Origin: Mastigias papua
Taxonomy: Eukaryota; Cnidaria; Scyphozoa; Rhizostomeae; Mastigiidae
DNA: 64,000 nt
Assembly (NCBI GenBank): GCA_964019165.1
Contig: OZ025267.1
Coordinates: 15,426,029-15,490,028, forward strand
Direction: 5' to 3'
Translations under genes and position numbers: made by a program
The notes under the pieces: model-generated
Database searches by the model: none
What the model saw: the letters and a program-made list of their open reading frames with translations, nothing else
What the model was told of the DNA's origin: nothing
Part shown: positions 1 through 13,930 of the stretch, piece by piece
Position numbering within the stretch: the first letter of the stretch is position 1
Layout: every line of letters starts with the position of its first letter

Positions 1-3000
1 TAGACTGAAAATGAAATTAACCAGTTCTGATTGTAGATTGAAATATTGATGAATCTGAGCTGACTTTTGGCCAAAGAGTAACAAGTGACCCACCTTGAGA
101 GTAACCGACTTTGATTGCAGATTGAAAAGTGATGAAAATGAGCCAATGTTAGGCATACAGTAAGGTTACAGCCTTCGTATTTTGCCTAAAAATGACCTAA
201 ATTGAGACTGATTGATTTTGATTGCAGATTAAAAAGTGATGAAAATGAGCCTATTTTGGCCAAAAAGTACAGCAATAGCCTTGGTATTTTGCTCATAACT
301 GGCCAAAATTGAAATTGATTGATTTGATTGCAGATTGAAAAGTGATGAAAATGAGCCTATTTTGGTCAGAAAGTAAGGCTATAGCCTTTGGTATTATGCC
401 CAATAATGACCTCAATTAAAACTCATTGGGTTTGATTGCAGTTTGAAGCGTGACTAAACTGAGCTAGTTTGTGGGAAAAGTCGGGCTATAACCTTCATAT
501 TTTATGCAACATCAACTCTCAGTGAAATTAACCAGTCCTGATTGCAGAATACAAAGCTATAAAAATTAGCCAATTGTGACCAAGACGTAAGGCTGTAGCC
601 TTGGTATTATGCCCAATCATGACCTGAATTGAAATTGACTGGGCTTGAATGCAGATCGAAAAGTGATTTATGTGAGCTAGTTTCTGCAAAAAGTAAGGCT
701 ATAGTTTTTGATATTATGAATAAAAGTAACATAAAATGATACCGATTGATGTTGATTGCACATTGAGCAGGGATGACAACGGGCCAATTCTCGCCAAAAA
801 GTAGCGCTATAGCCCTGCTATTTTGCCCACAAATGACCAATATTCAAATTGATTGACTTTGATTGTAGATTGAAAAGTGATGAAAATGAACAAAAATTGG
901 CCAAACATTAGGGTCATAGCCTTGATACTTCGCCCAAAAATTACCGAGATTGAAATTCATTGACTTTTATTACAGATTGACTAGTGATAAAAACGAGCCA
1001 ATTGTGGCCAAAAAGTAAGGCCATAACCTTGGTATTTTGCTTAAAACCGACCAAAATTGACATTGATTGATTTTCCTTCTAGATTGACAAGTGGTGAAAT
1101 TGAGCCAATTTTGGCCAAACAGTAAGGCTACAGCCTTGGAATATTGAAGAACAATGAATGAAATTGAAATTCATTGACTTCGATTGCACATTGAAAAGTG
1201 ATGAAAATGAGCAAATTTTGGCCAAAGCTTAAGGCTATAGAGTTTTTACTTTCCCAAAAATGACCGAGAGGGGACTTCACTGATGTTGATTGCAGATTGA
1301 AAAATGACGAAAATTGGCCTAAATTGGCCAATACGGAAGGCTATGACCTTGGTATTTTCCCAGGAATGAACGAAATGCACATTGAACGATTTAGATTGCA
1401 GATTGAAAGGTGGCGAAAATGAGCCAATTGCGGCCAAGAAGAAAGGCTAAAGCCTTGGTATTTCGCCTAAAAGTGACCGAACTTCAAATTGATTAACATT
1501 GATTGCAGATTGAAAAGAGATCAAAAGCAGCAAATTTTGAGCAAAGCTTAAGGCCATGGCGTTTTTACTTTGCCCAAAAGTGACCGAACGTGCATTTCAT
1601 TGACTTTGATTGCAGTGATGAAAATGAGCCAATTTTCGTCAAAAAGTAAGGCTATAGTCTTGGAAAATTGTCCAAAACTGACCGAAAATGAAATTGATTG
1701 ATTTTGATTGCAGATTGAAAAGTGATAAAAATGAGCAAATTTTTGCCAAGAAGTAAAGCTATAACCTAGGTATGTTGCCCAGAAGTGACGAAAGTTGAAA
1801 TTGATTGACTTTGTTTGCAGGTTGAAAAGTAGTGAAAATGTGCCAATTTTGGTCAAAACGTATGACTATAGCCTTGGTATTTTGTCCAAAATCACCCAAA
1901 TTGAGATCTATCGAGTTTGAGTGCAGAGTGAAATGTGATGAAAATGAGCTAATTTTTGGTGAAAAAAGTAAGGCTATAGCCTTGGAATACTGCCGAAAAA
2001 TGAGCGAAATTGAAATTCAGTGAGCTTGATTCAAGATTGAAAAGTGGTGAAAATGAGCCAATTTGGGCCAACAAGTAGAGCTATATCCTTGATATTTCGT
2101 CCAAAAATGACCTGAATTAAAATTGCGTGATATTGATTGCAGATGGAAAGTATGAACCAATTTTGGCTGAAAAGTAAGTCTATAGCTTTCGTAGGTTGCC
2201 CAAACATGACCGAATGTGAAATTGACTGATTCTGATTGCCAACTGACAACTTTTGAAACTGAACAATGTTTGGCAAAAGTTTAAGGCTATAACGTGTTTA
2301 TTTTTCCCAAAACTGACTGACATTGAAATCTCTGATTATGATTTCAGATTGAAAATTGATGAAAATGAGCCAATTTTGGTCAAAAAGTAAGGCTATAACC
2401 TTGGCATTTCGCTCAGAAAAGACCAACGTTGAAATTGATTGATTTTGCTTGCAAATTGAAGAGTAGTGAAAATGAGTCAATTTTTGGTGAAAAAGTAAGA
2501 CTATAGCCTTGGCATATTCGCCAAAACTGACCAAAATTGAAATTCATAATGTTTGATTACTGATTGAAAAGTGATGAAAATGAGCCAATCTCGGTGAAAA
2601 GTAAGGCTATGACCTGCGTATTTTGCTGACAAATGACCAAAGTTGAAATTGATTGATTTTGTTTGCAGATTGAAGAGTAGTGACAATGAGCCAATTTTGG
2701 TTAAAACGTAAGGCTATAGCTTTGGTATTTTGACCTGAAATCACAGAAATTGAACTTGATTGATTTTGATTGTAGCTTGAAGTGATAAAAATAGGTCAAT
2801 CTTGGTCAAACCATAAGGCTATAACCTTTGTATTTTGTCCAAATATAACCAAAGCTTTAATTGGCTTACTATGATTGCAAATTAAAAAGTGATGACAATG
2901 AGTCAATTTTGAGCAAAAAAGTAAGGCCATAGCCTTGGTATTGTGTCCAGAAATGACATGAATTGAACTTCAGTCACTGATTGCAGATTGACAAGTGGTG

Positions 3001-4585
3001 AAAATGAGCCAATTTTGGTCAACACGTAAGATTATAATCTTGGAGAATTCTCTAAATCTAACCAAGATTGAAGTTGATTACTTTTGATCGCAGATTGACA
3101 AGTGATGAATGTGAGCCAATTTTGGTCAAAACGTTAGGCTATAACCTAGGTATTTTGCCGTGAAATGACCGAAATTGAACTTCATTGACTTTGATGGCAG
3201 CTTAAAAAGAGATGAAAATGAGCCAATTTTGGTCAAGAAGTAAGGCTATAGCCTTGGTATTTTGCTCAGAAATGATAAAAATTAAAAATGATTGATTTTG
3301 TTTGCAGATTGAAGACTAGTGAAAATGAGCCAATTTTTGGCCAAAAAGTAAGACTATAGCCTTGGAATATTCGCCAAAACTGACCAAAATTGAAATTGAT
3401 TGAGTTTGATTGCAGATTAAAAAGTGATGACAATGATCCAATTTTGGCGAGAACTAAGGCTATAACCTTTGCATTTTGCCCAAAATTGACCAAAGTTGAC
3501 ATTGACAGACTTTGCTTGTACACTGTCAGGTGATGAAAATGAGCAAATTTTTGTGAAAACTAAGCCTATAGCCATGATATTTTACTCTGAAATGACTGAC
3601 ATTGAACTTGGTTGATTTTGATTGTAACATGAATAGTGATGAAAATGAGCCAATTTTGGCGAGAACTAAGGCTATAACCTTTGCATTTTGCCCACAAATG
3701 ACCAAAGTTCAAATTGACAGACTTTGATTGCAGATTGAAAAGTGATGAAAATGAGCCAATTTTTGTGAAAACGTAAGGCTATAATCTTGGAATATTCCCT
3801 AAATCTGACCAAAATTGAGATTGATTGATTTTGATTCCACATACAAAAATGATGAAAATGAGTCAATTTTGGTCAAAAAGTAAGGCTATAGCCTTTGTAT
3901 TCTGTTCAGAAATGACCAAAGTTGAAATTTATTCATTTTGTTTGCAGATTGAAGAGTAGTGAAAATAAGCAAATTTTGGCGAGAAGTAAGGCTATAACCT
4001 TTCATTTTGCCCAAAAATGACCACAGTTGAAATTCACAGACTTTGATTGCACATTAAAAAGTGATGAACATGAGCCAATTTTGGTGAAAAAGTAAGATTA
4101 TAACCTTTGCATTTTGCCCAAACATGACCAAGATTGAAATTAACAGACTTTGATTGCAGATTGAAAAGTGATCAAAATGAGCCAATTATTGTGAAAAAGT
4201 GAGGCTATAACCTTGGAACATTGTCTAAATCTGACCAAAATTAAAATTAATTGATTTTGCTTCCAGATTAAAGAGTGTGAAAATGAACCAATATTGGTGA
4301 ATAAGTAAGGCTATAGCCCTGGCGTTCTGCCCTCACATGACAGAAATTAAACTTGCTTGATTTTGATTGTAACTTGACTAGTGATGACAATGAGCAAATT
4401 TTCGAGAGAAGTAAGGCTTTAACCTTCACATTCTGCCCAAAAATGACCAAAGTTGACACAGGAGTACTTTGATTTCAGATTAACAAGTAACGACATAGAG
4501 CCAATTTTGGTACCAAAGTAAGGCTATGATCTAGGAACATTGTCTAAATCCGACGAAAATTGACATTGATTGATTTTGATTCGAC
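1..4585. repeat. Diverged left-edge satellite monomers
   Basis: These monomers have the same architecture as the core but are strongly diverged from one another. They carry small indels and a different diagnostic sequence: GATTGCAGATTG in place of GATTGAACATTG, GAGCCAATTTTGG in place of GAGGCATTTTTGG, and TTTGCCCAAAAATGACC in place of TTTGGTGAAAAATGACC. No higher-order period is visible. This is the pattern expected of old, no longer homogenised monomers at the edge of an array. Confidence 0.9.
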
Positions 4586-6663
4586 ATTGAAAAGTGATGA
4601 AAATGAGGCATTTTTGGCCAAAAAGTAAGGCTATAGCCTTCGTATTTTGGTGACAAATGACCAAATTTGAAAGTGATTGAGTTTGATTGAACACTGACAA
4701 GTGATGAAGATGAGGCACTTTTGGCCAAAAAGTAAGGCTATAGCCTTGGTATTTTGGTGAAAAACTACCACCTTTGGAATTGATTGATTTTGATTGAACA
4801 TTGACAAGTGATGAAAATGAGGCATTTTTGGCCAAAAAGAAAGGCTATAGCCTTGGTAGTTTGGTGAAAAATGACCAAATTTGAAATTGATTGATTTTGA
4901 TTGAACATTGAAAAGTGATTAGAATGAGGCATGTTTGGCCAAAAAGTAAGGCTATAGCCTTGGTATTTTGGTGAAAAACTACCACCTTTGGAATTGATTG
5001 ATTTTGATTGAACATTGACAAGTGATGAAAATGAGGCATTTTTGGCCAAAAAGAAAGGCTATAGCCTTGGTAGTTTGGTGAAAAATGACCAAATTTGAAA
5101 TTGATTGATTTTGATTGAACATTGAAAAGTGATTAGAATGAGGCATGTTTGGCCAAAAAGTAAGGCTATAGCCTTGGTATTTTTGTGACAAATGACCACA
5201 TTTGAAAGTGATTGATTTTGATTGAACACTGAAAAGTGATGAAGATGAGGCACTTGTGGCCACAACGTAAGGCTATAGCCTTGGTATTTTGGTGAAAAAT
5301 GACCAAATTTGAAATTGATTGATTTTGATTGAACATTGAAAAGTGATTAGAATAAGGCATGTTTGGCCAAAAAGTAAGGCTATAGCCTTGGTATTTTTGT
5401 GACAAATGACCACATTTGAAAGTGATTGATTTTGATTGACCACTGAAAAGTGATGAAGATGAGGCACTTGTGGCCACAACGTAAGGCTATAGCCTAGGTA
5501 TTTTGGTGAAAAATGACCAAATTTGAAATTGATTGATTTTGATTGAACATTGAAAAGTGATTAGAATGAGGCATGTTTGGCGAAAAAGTAAGGCTATAGC
5601 CTTGGTATTTTGGTGACAAATGACCAAATTTGAAAGTGATTGAGTTTGATTGAACACTGAAAAGTGATGAAGATGAGGCACTTTTGGCCAAAAAGTAAGG
5701 CTATAGCCTTGGTATTTTGGTGAAAAACTACCAACTTTGGAATTGATTGATTTTGATTGACCATTGACAAGTGATGAAAATGAGGAATTTTTGGCCAAAA
5801 AGTAAGGCTATAGCCTTGGTATTTTGGTGAAAAACTACCAACTTTGGAATTGATTGATTTTGATTGAACATTGAGAAGTGATGAATATGAGGAATTTTTG
5901 GCCAAACAGTAAGGCTATAGCCTTCGTATTTTGCTGAAACATGACCAAATTTGAAATTGATTGATTTTGATTGGACATTGAAAACTGATGAATATGAGGC
6001 ATTTTTGGCCAAGAAGTAAGGCTAACACCTTCGTATTTTGCTGAAACATGACCAAATTTGAAATTGATTGATTTTGATTGGACATTGAAAAGTGATGAAA
6101 ATAAGGCACTTTTGGCCAAAAAGTAAGGCTATAGCCTTGGTATTTTGGTGACAAATGACCAAATTTGAAATTGATTGATTTTGATTGAACATTGAAAAGT
6201 GATGAAGATGAGGCACTTTTGGCCAAAAAGTAAGGCCATAGCCTTGGTATTTTGGTGACAAACTACCAACTTTGGAATTGATTGACTTTGATTGAACATT
6301 GACAAGTGATGAAAATAAGGCACTTTTGGCCAAAACGTAAGGCTATAGCCTTGGTATTTTCGTGAAAGATGACCAAATTTGAAATTGATTGATTTTGATT
6401 GAACATTGAAAAGTGATTAGAATGAGGCATGTTTGGCCAAAAAGTAAGGCTATAGCCTTGGTATTCTGCTGAACAATAACCACATTTGAATTTGATTGAT
6501 TTTGATTGAACATTGAAAAGTGATTAGAATGAGGCATTTTTGGCCAAAACGTAAGGCTATAGCCTTGGTATTTTGGTGAAAAATGACCAAATTTGAAATT
6601 GATTGATTTTGATTGAACATTGACAAGTGATGAAAATAAGGCACTTTTGGCCAAAAAGTAAGG

Positions 6664-9600
6664 CTATAGCCTTAGTATTTTGGTGAAGAATGACCAAATG
6701 TAAAATTGATTGATTTTGATTGAACATTTAAAAGTGATGAGACTGAGGCATTTTTGGCCAAAAAGTAAGGCTATAGCCTTGGTAGTCTGCTGAATCATGA
6801 CCAAATTTGACATTGATTGATTTTGATTGAACACTGAAAAGTGATGAAGATGAGGCACTTTTGGCCAAAAAGTAAGGCTATAGCCTTGGTATTTTGGTGA
6901 AAAACTACCAACTTTGGAATTGATTGATTTTGATTGAACATTGAAAAGTGATGAAAATGAGGCATTTTTGGCCAAACAGTAAGGCTATAGCCTTGGTATT
7001 TTGGTGAAAAACTACCAACTTTGGAATTGATTGATTTTGATTGACCATTGACAAGTGATGAATATGAGGCATTTTTGGCCAAAAAGTAAGGCTATAGCCT
7101 TGGTATTTTCGTGAAAAATGACCAACTTTGAAATTGATTGATTTTGATTGAACATTGAAAAGTGATTAGAATGAGGCATTTTTGGCCAAAACGTAAGGCT
7201 ATATCCTTGGTATTTTGGTGAAAAATGACCAAATTTGAAATTGATTGATTTTGATTGAACATTGACAAGTGATGAAAATAAGGCACTTTTGGCCAAAAAG
7301 TAAGGCTATAGCCTTAGTATTTTGGTGAAGAATGACCAAATGTAAAATTGATTGATTTTGATTGAACATTTAAAAGTGATGAGACTGAGGCATTTTTGGC
7401 CAAAAAGTAAGGCTATAGCCTTGGTAGTCTGCTGAATCATGACCAAATTTGACATTGATTGATTTTGATTGAACACTGAAAAGTGATGAAGATGAGGCAC
7501 TTTTGGCCAAAAAGTAAGGCTATAGCCTTGGTATTTTGGTGAAAAACTACCAACTTTGGAATTGATTGATTTTGATTGAACATTGAAAAGTGATGAAAAT
7601 GAGGCATTTTTGGCCAAACAGTAAGGCTATAGCCTTGGTATTTTGGTGAAAAACTACCAACTTTGGAATTGATTGATTTTGATTGACCATTGACAAGTGA
7701 TGAATATGAGGCATTTTTGGCCAAAAAGTAAGGCTATAGCCTTGGTATTTTCGTGAAAAATGACCAACTTTGAAATTGATTGATTTTGATTGAACATTGA
7801 AAAGTGATTAGAATGAGGCATTTTTGGCCAAAGCGTAAGGCTATATCCTTGGTATTTTGGTGAAAAATGACCAAATTTGAAATTGATTGATTTTGATTGA
7901 ACATTGACAAGTGATGAAAATAAGGCACTTTTGGCCAAAAAGTAAGGCTATAGCCTTAGTATTTTGGTGAAGAATGACCAAATGTAAAATTGATTGATTT
8001 TGATTGAACATTTAAAAGTGATGAGACTGAGGCATTTTTGGCCAAAAAGTAAGGCTATAGCCTTGGTAGTCTGCTGAATCATGACCAAATTTGACATTGA
8101 TTGATTTTGATTGAACACTGAAAAGTGATGAAGATGAGGCACTTTTGGCCAAAAAGTAAGGCTATAGCCTTGGTATTTTGGTGAAAAACTACCAACTTTG
8201 GAATTGATTGATTTTGATTGAACATTGAAAAGTGATGAAAATGAGGCATTTTTGGCCAAACAGTAAGGCTATAGCCTTGGTATTTTGGTGAAAAACTACC
8301 AACTTTGGAATTGATTGATTTTGATTGACCATTGACAAGTGATGAATATGAGGCATTTTTGGCCAAAAAGTAAGGCTATAGCCTTGGTATTTTCGTGAAA
8401 AATGACCAACTTTGAAATTGATTGATTTTGATTGAACATTGAAAAGTGATTAGAATGAGGCATTTTTGGCCAAAAAGTAAGGCTATAGCCTTGGTATTGT
8501 GCTGATTAATAACCAAATTTGAAATTGATTGACTTTGATTGAACATTGACAAGTGATGAAAATAAGGCACTTTTGGCCAAAAAGTAAAGCTATAGCCTTA
8601 GTATTTTGGTGAAGAATGACCAAATGTGAAATTGATTGATTTTGATTGAACATTTAAAAGTGATGAGACTGAGGCATTTTTGGCCAAAAAGTAAGGTTAT
8701 AGCCTTGGTATTCTGCTGAACAGTAACCACATTTGAATTTGATTGATTTTGATTGAACATTGAAAAGTGATTAGAATGAGGCATTTTTGGCCAAAACGTA
8801 AGGCTATAGCCTTGGTATTTTGGTGAAAAATGACCAAATTTGAAATTGATTGATTTTGATTGAACATTGACAAGTGATGAAAATAAGGCACTTTTGGCCA
8901 AAAAGTAAGGCTATAGCCTTAGTATTTTGGTGAAGAATGACCAAATGTAAAATTGATTGATTTTGATTGAACATTTAAAAGTGATGAGACTGAGGCATTT
9001 TTGGCCAAAAAGTAAGGCTATAGCCTTGGTAGTCTGCTGAATCATGACCAAATTTGACATTGATTGATTTGGATTGAACACTGAAAAGTGATGAAGATGA
9101 GGCACTTTTGGCCAAAAAGTAAGGCTATAGCCTTGGTATTTTGGTGAAAAACTACCAACTTTGGAATTGATTGATTTTGATTGAACATTGAAAAGTGATG
9201 AAAATGAGGCATTTTTGGCCAAACAGTAAGGCTATAGCCTTGGTATTTTGGTGAAAAACTACCAACTTTGGAATTGATTGATTTTGATTGACCATTGACA
9301 AGTGATGAATATGAGGCATTTTTGGCCAAAAAGTAAGGCTATAGCCTTGGTATTTTCGTGAAAAATGACCAACTTTGAAATTGATTGATTTTGATTGAAC
9401 ATTGAAAAGTGATTAGAATGAGGCATTTTTGGCCAAAAAGTAAGGCTATAGCCTTGGTATTGTGCTGATTAATAACCAAATTTGAAATTGATTGACTTTG
9501 ATTGAACATTGACAAGTGATGAAAATAAGGCACTTTTGGCCAAAAAGTAAAGCTATAGCCTTAGTATTTTGGTGAAGAATGACCAAATGTGAAATTGATT

Positions 9601-12600
9601 GATTTTGATTGAACATTTAAAAGTGATGAGACTGAGGCATTTTTGGCCAAAAAGTAAGGTTATAGCCTTGGTAGTCTGCTGAATCATGACCAAATTTGAC
9701 ATTGATTGATTTTGATTGAACACTGAAAAGTGATGAATATGAGGCATTTTTGGCCAACCAGTAAGGCTAAAGCCTTCGTATTTTGCTGAAACATGACCAA
9801 ATTTGAAATTGATTGATTTTGATTGGACATTGAAAAGTGATGAAAATAAGGCACTTTTGGCCAAAACGTAAGGCTATAGCCTTGGCATTTTGGTGACAAA
9901 TGACCAAATTTGAAATTGATTGATGTTGATTGAACATTGACAAGTGATGAAAATGAGGCATATTTGGCCAAAAAGTAAGGCTATAGCATTGGTATTTTGG
10001 TGACAAATGACCAAATTTGAAATTGATTGATTTTGATTGAACATTGAAAAGTGATGAAAATGAGGCATTTTTGGCCAAAAAGTAAGGCTATAGCCTTGGT
10101 AGTCTGCTGAATCATGACCAAATTTGACATTGATTAATTTTGATTGAACACTGAAAAGTGATGAATATGAGGCATTTTTGGCCAAAATGTAAGGCTATAG
10201 CCTTCGTATTTTGCCGAAACATGACCAAATTTGAAATTGATTGATTTTGATTGGACATTGACAAGTGATGAAAATGAGGCATTTTTGGCCAAACAGTAAC
10301 GCTATAGCCTTGGTATTTTCGTGAAAAATGACCAAATTTGAAATTGATTGATTTTGATTGAACATTGACAAGTGATGAAAATAAGGCACTTTTGGCCAAA
10401 AAGTAAGGCTATAGCCTTAGTATTTTGGTGAAGAATGACCAAATGTAAAATTGATTGATTTTGATTGAACATTTAAAAGTGATGAGACTGAGGCATTTTT
10501 GGCCAAAAAGTAAGGCTATAGCCTTGGTAGTCTGCTGAATCATGACCAAATTTGACATTGATTGATTTTGATTGAACACTGAAAAGTGATGAAGATGAGG
10601 CACTTTTGGCCAAAAAGTAAGGCTATAGCCTTGGTATTTTGGTGAAAAACTACCAACTTTGGAATTGATTGATTTTGATTGAACATTGAAAAGTGATGAA
10701 AATGAGGCATTTTTGGCCAAACAGTAAGGCTATGGCCTTGGTATTTTGGTGAAAAACTACCAACTTTGGAATTGATTGATTTTGATTGACCATTGACAAG
10801 TGATGAATATGAGGCATTTTTGGCCAAAATGTAAGGCTATAGCCTTGGTATTTTCGTGAAAAATGACCAACTTTGAAATTGATTGATTTTGATTGAACAT
10901 TGAAAAGTGATTAGAATGAGGCATTTTTGGCCAAAAAGTAAGGCTATAGCCTTGGTATTTTCGTGAAAAATGACCAAATTTGAAATTGATTGATTTTGAT
11001 TGAACATTGACAAGTGATGAAAATAAGGCACTTTTGGCCAAAAAGTAAGGCTATAGCCTTAGTATTTTGGTGAAGAATGACCAAATGTAAAATTGATTGA
11101 TTTTGATTGAACATTTAAAAGTGATGAGACTGAGGCATTTTTGGCCAAAAAGTAAGGCTATAGCCTTGGTAGTCTGCTGAATCATGACCAAATTTGACAT
11201 TGATTGATTTTGATTGAACACTGAAAAGTGATGAAGATGAGGCACTTTTGGCCAAAAAGTAAGGCTATAGCCTTGGTATTTTGGTGAAAAACTACCAACT
11301 TTGGAATTGATTGATTTTGATTGAACATTGAAAAGTGATGAAAATGAGGCATTTTTGGCCAAACAGTAAGGCTATAGCCTTGGTATTTTGGTGAAAAACT
11401 ACCAACTTTGGAATTGATTGATTTTGATTGACCATTGACAAGTGATGAATATGAGGCATTTTTGGCCAAAAAGTAAGGCTATAGCCTTGGTATTTTCGTG
11501 AAAAATGACCAACTTTGAAATTGATTGATTTTGATTGAACATTGAAAAGTGATTAGAATGAGGCATTTTTGGCCAAAAAGTAAGGCTATAGCCTTGGTAT
11601 TGTGCTGATTAATAACCAAATTTGAAATTGATTGACTTTGATTGAACATTGACAAGTGATGAAAATAAGGCACTTTTGGCCAAAAAGTAAAGCTATAGCC
11701 TTAGTATTTTGGTGAAGAATGACCAAATGTGAAATTGATTGATTTTGATTGAACATTTAAAAGTGATGAGACTGAGGCATTTTTGGCCAAAAAGTAAGGT
11801 TATAGCCTTGGTATTCTGCTGAACAGTAACCACATTTGAATTTGATTGATTTTGATTGAACATTGAAAAGTGATTAGAATGAGGCATTTTTGGCCAAAAC
11901 GTAAGGCTATAGCCTTGGTATTTTGGTGAAAAATGACCAAATTTGAAATTGATTGATTTTGATTGAACATTGACAAGTGATGAAAATAAGGCACTTTTGG
12001 CCAAAAAGTAAGGCTATAGCCTTAGTATTTTGGTGAAGAATGACCAAATGTAAAAGTGATTGATTTTGATTGAACATTTAAAAGTGATGAGACTGAGGCA
12101 TTTTTGGCCAAAAAGTAAGGCTATAGCCTTGGTAGTCTGCTGAATCATGACCAAATTTGACATTGATTGATTTTGATTGAACACTGAAAAGTGATGAAGA
12201 TGAGGCACTTTTGGCCAAAAAGTAAGGCTATAGCCTTGGTATTTTGGTGAAAAACTACCAACTTTGGAATTGATTGATTTTGATTGAACATTGAAAAGTG
12301 ATGAAAATGAGGCATTTTTGGCCAAACAGTAAGGCTATAGCCTTGGTATTTTGGTGAAAAACTACCAACTTTGGAATTGATTGATTTTGATTGACCATTG
12401 ACAAGTGATGAATATGAGGCATTTTTGGCCAAAAAGTAAGGCTATAGCCTTGGTATTTTCGTGAAAAATGACCAACTTTGAAATTGATTGATTTTGATTG
12501 AACATTGAAAAGTGATTAGAATGAGGCATTTTTGGCCAAAAAGTAAGGCTATAGCCTTGGTATTTTGGTGACAAATGACCAAATTTGAAATTGATTGATG

Positions 12601-13930
12601 TTGATTGAACATTGACAAGTGATGAAAATGAGGCATATTTGGCCAAAAAGTAAGGCTATAGCATTGGTATTTTGGTGACAAATGACCAAATTTGAAATTG
12701 ATTGATTTTGATTGAACATTGAAAAGTGATGAAAATGAGGCATTTTAGGCCAAAAAGTAAGGCTATAGCCTTGGTAGTCTGCTGAATCATGACCAAATTT
12801 GACATTGATTAATTTTGATTGAACACTGAAAAGTGATGAATATGAGGCATTTTTGGCCAAAATGTAAGGCTATAGCCTTCGTATTTTGCCGAAACATGAC
12901 CAAATTTGAAATTGATTGATTTTGATTGGACATTGACAAGTGATGAAAATGAGGCATTTTTGGCCAAACAGTAACGCTATAGCCTTGGTATTTTGCTGAA
13001 AAACTACCAACTTTGGAATTGATTGATTTTGATTGACCATTGACAAGTGATGAATATGAGGCATTTTTGGCCAAAAAGTAAGGCTATAGCCTTAGTATTT
13101 TGGTGAAGAATGACCAAATGTAAAATTGATTGATTTTGATTGAACATTTAAAAGTGATGAGACTGAGGCATTTTTGGCCAAAAAGTAAGGCTATAGCCTT
13201 GGTAGTCTGCTGAATCATGACCAAATTTGACATTGATTGATTTTGATTGAACACTGAAAAGTGATGAAGATGAGGCACTTTTGGCCAAAAAGTAAGGCTA
13301 TAGCCTTGGTATTTTGGTGAAAAACTACCAACTTTGGAATTGATTGATTTTGATTGAACATTGAAAAGTGATGAAAATGAGGCATTTTTGGCCAAACAGT
13401 AAGGCTATGGCCTTGGTATTTTGGTGAAAAACTACCAACTTTGGAATTGATTGATTTTGATTGACCATTGACAAGTGATGAATATGAGGCATTTTTGGCC
13501 AAAATGTAAGGCTATAGCCTTGGTATTTTCGTGAAAAATGACCAACTTTGAAATTGATTGATTTTGATTGAACATTGAAAAGTGATTAGAATGAGGCATT
13601 TTTGGCCAAAAAGTAAGGCTATAGCCTTGGTATTGTGCTGAACAATAACCAAATTTGAAATTGATTGACTTTGATTGAACATTGACAGGTGATGAAAATA
13701 AGGCACTTTTGGCCAAAAAGTAAAGCTATAGCCTTAGTATTTTGGTGAAGAATGACCAAATGTGAAATTGATTGATTTTGATTGAACATTGAAAAGTGAT
13801 GAAGATGAGGCATTTTTGGCCAAAAAGTAAGGCTATAGCCTTGGTAGTTTGGTGAAAAACTACCAACTTTGGAATTGATTGATTTTGATTGAACATTGAC
13901 AAGTGATGAAAATGAGGTATTTTTGGCCAA
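6664..13930. repeat. Higher-order repeat block, mainly 642-bp (6-mer) units
   Basis: A marked monomer trimer, recognised by CCTTAGTATTTTGGTGAAG followed by the AATGTAAAATTG variant and a TGGTAGTCTGCTGAATC variant, starts at 6664, 7306, 7948, 8911, 10409, 11051, 12014 and 13084. The spacings are 642, 642, 963, 1498, 642, 963 and 1070 bp, all exact multiples of 107 (6, 6, 9, 14, 6, 9 and 10 monomers). The intervening monomers also match in order. This is a classical higher-order repeat with 6-mers as the base unit and unequal-crossover variants. Confidence 0.9.
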
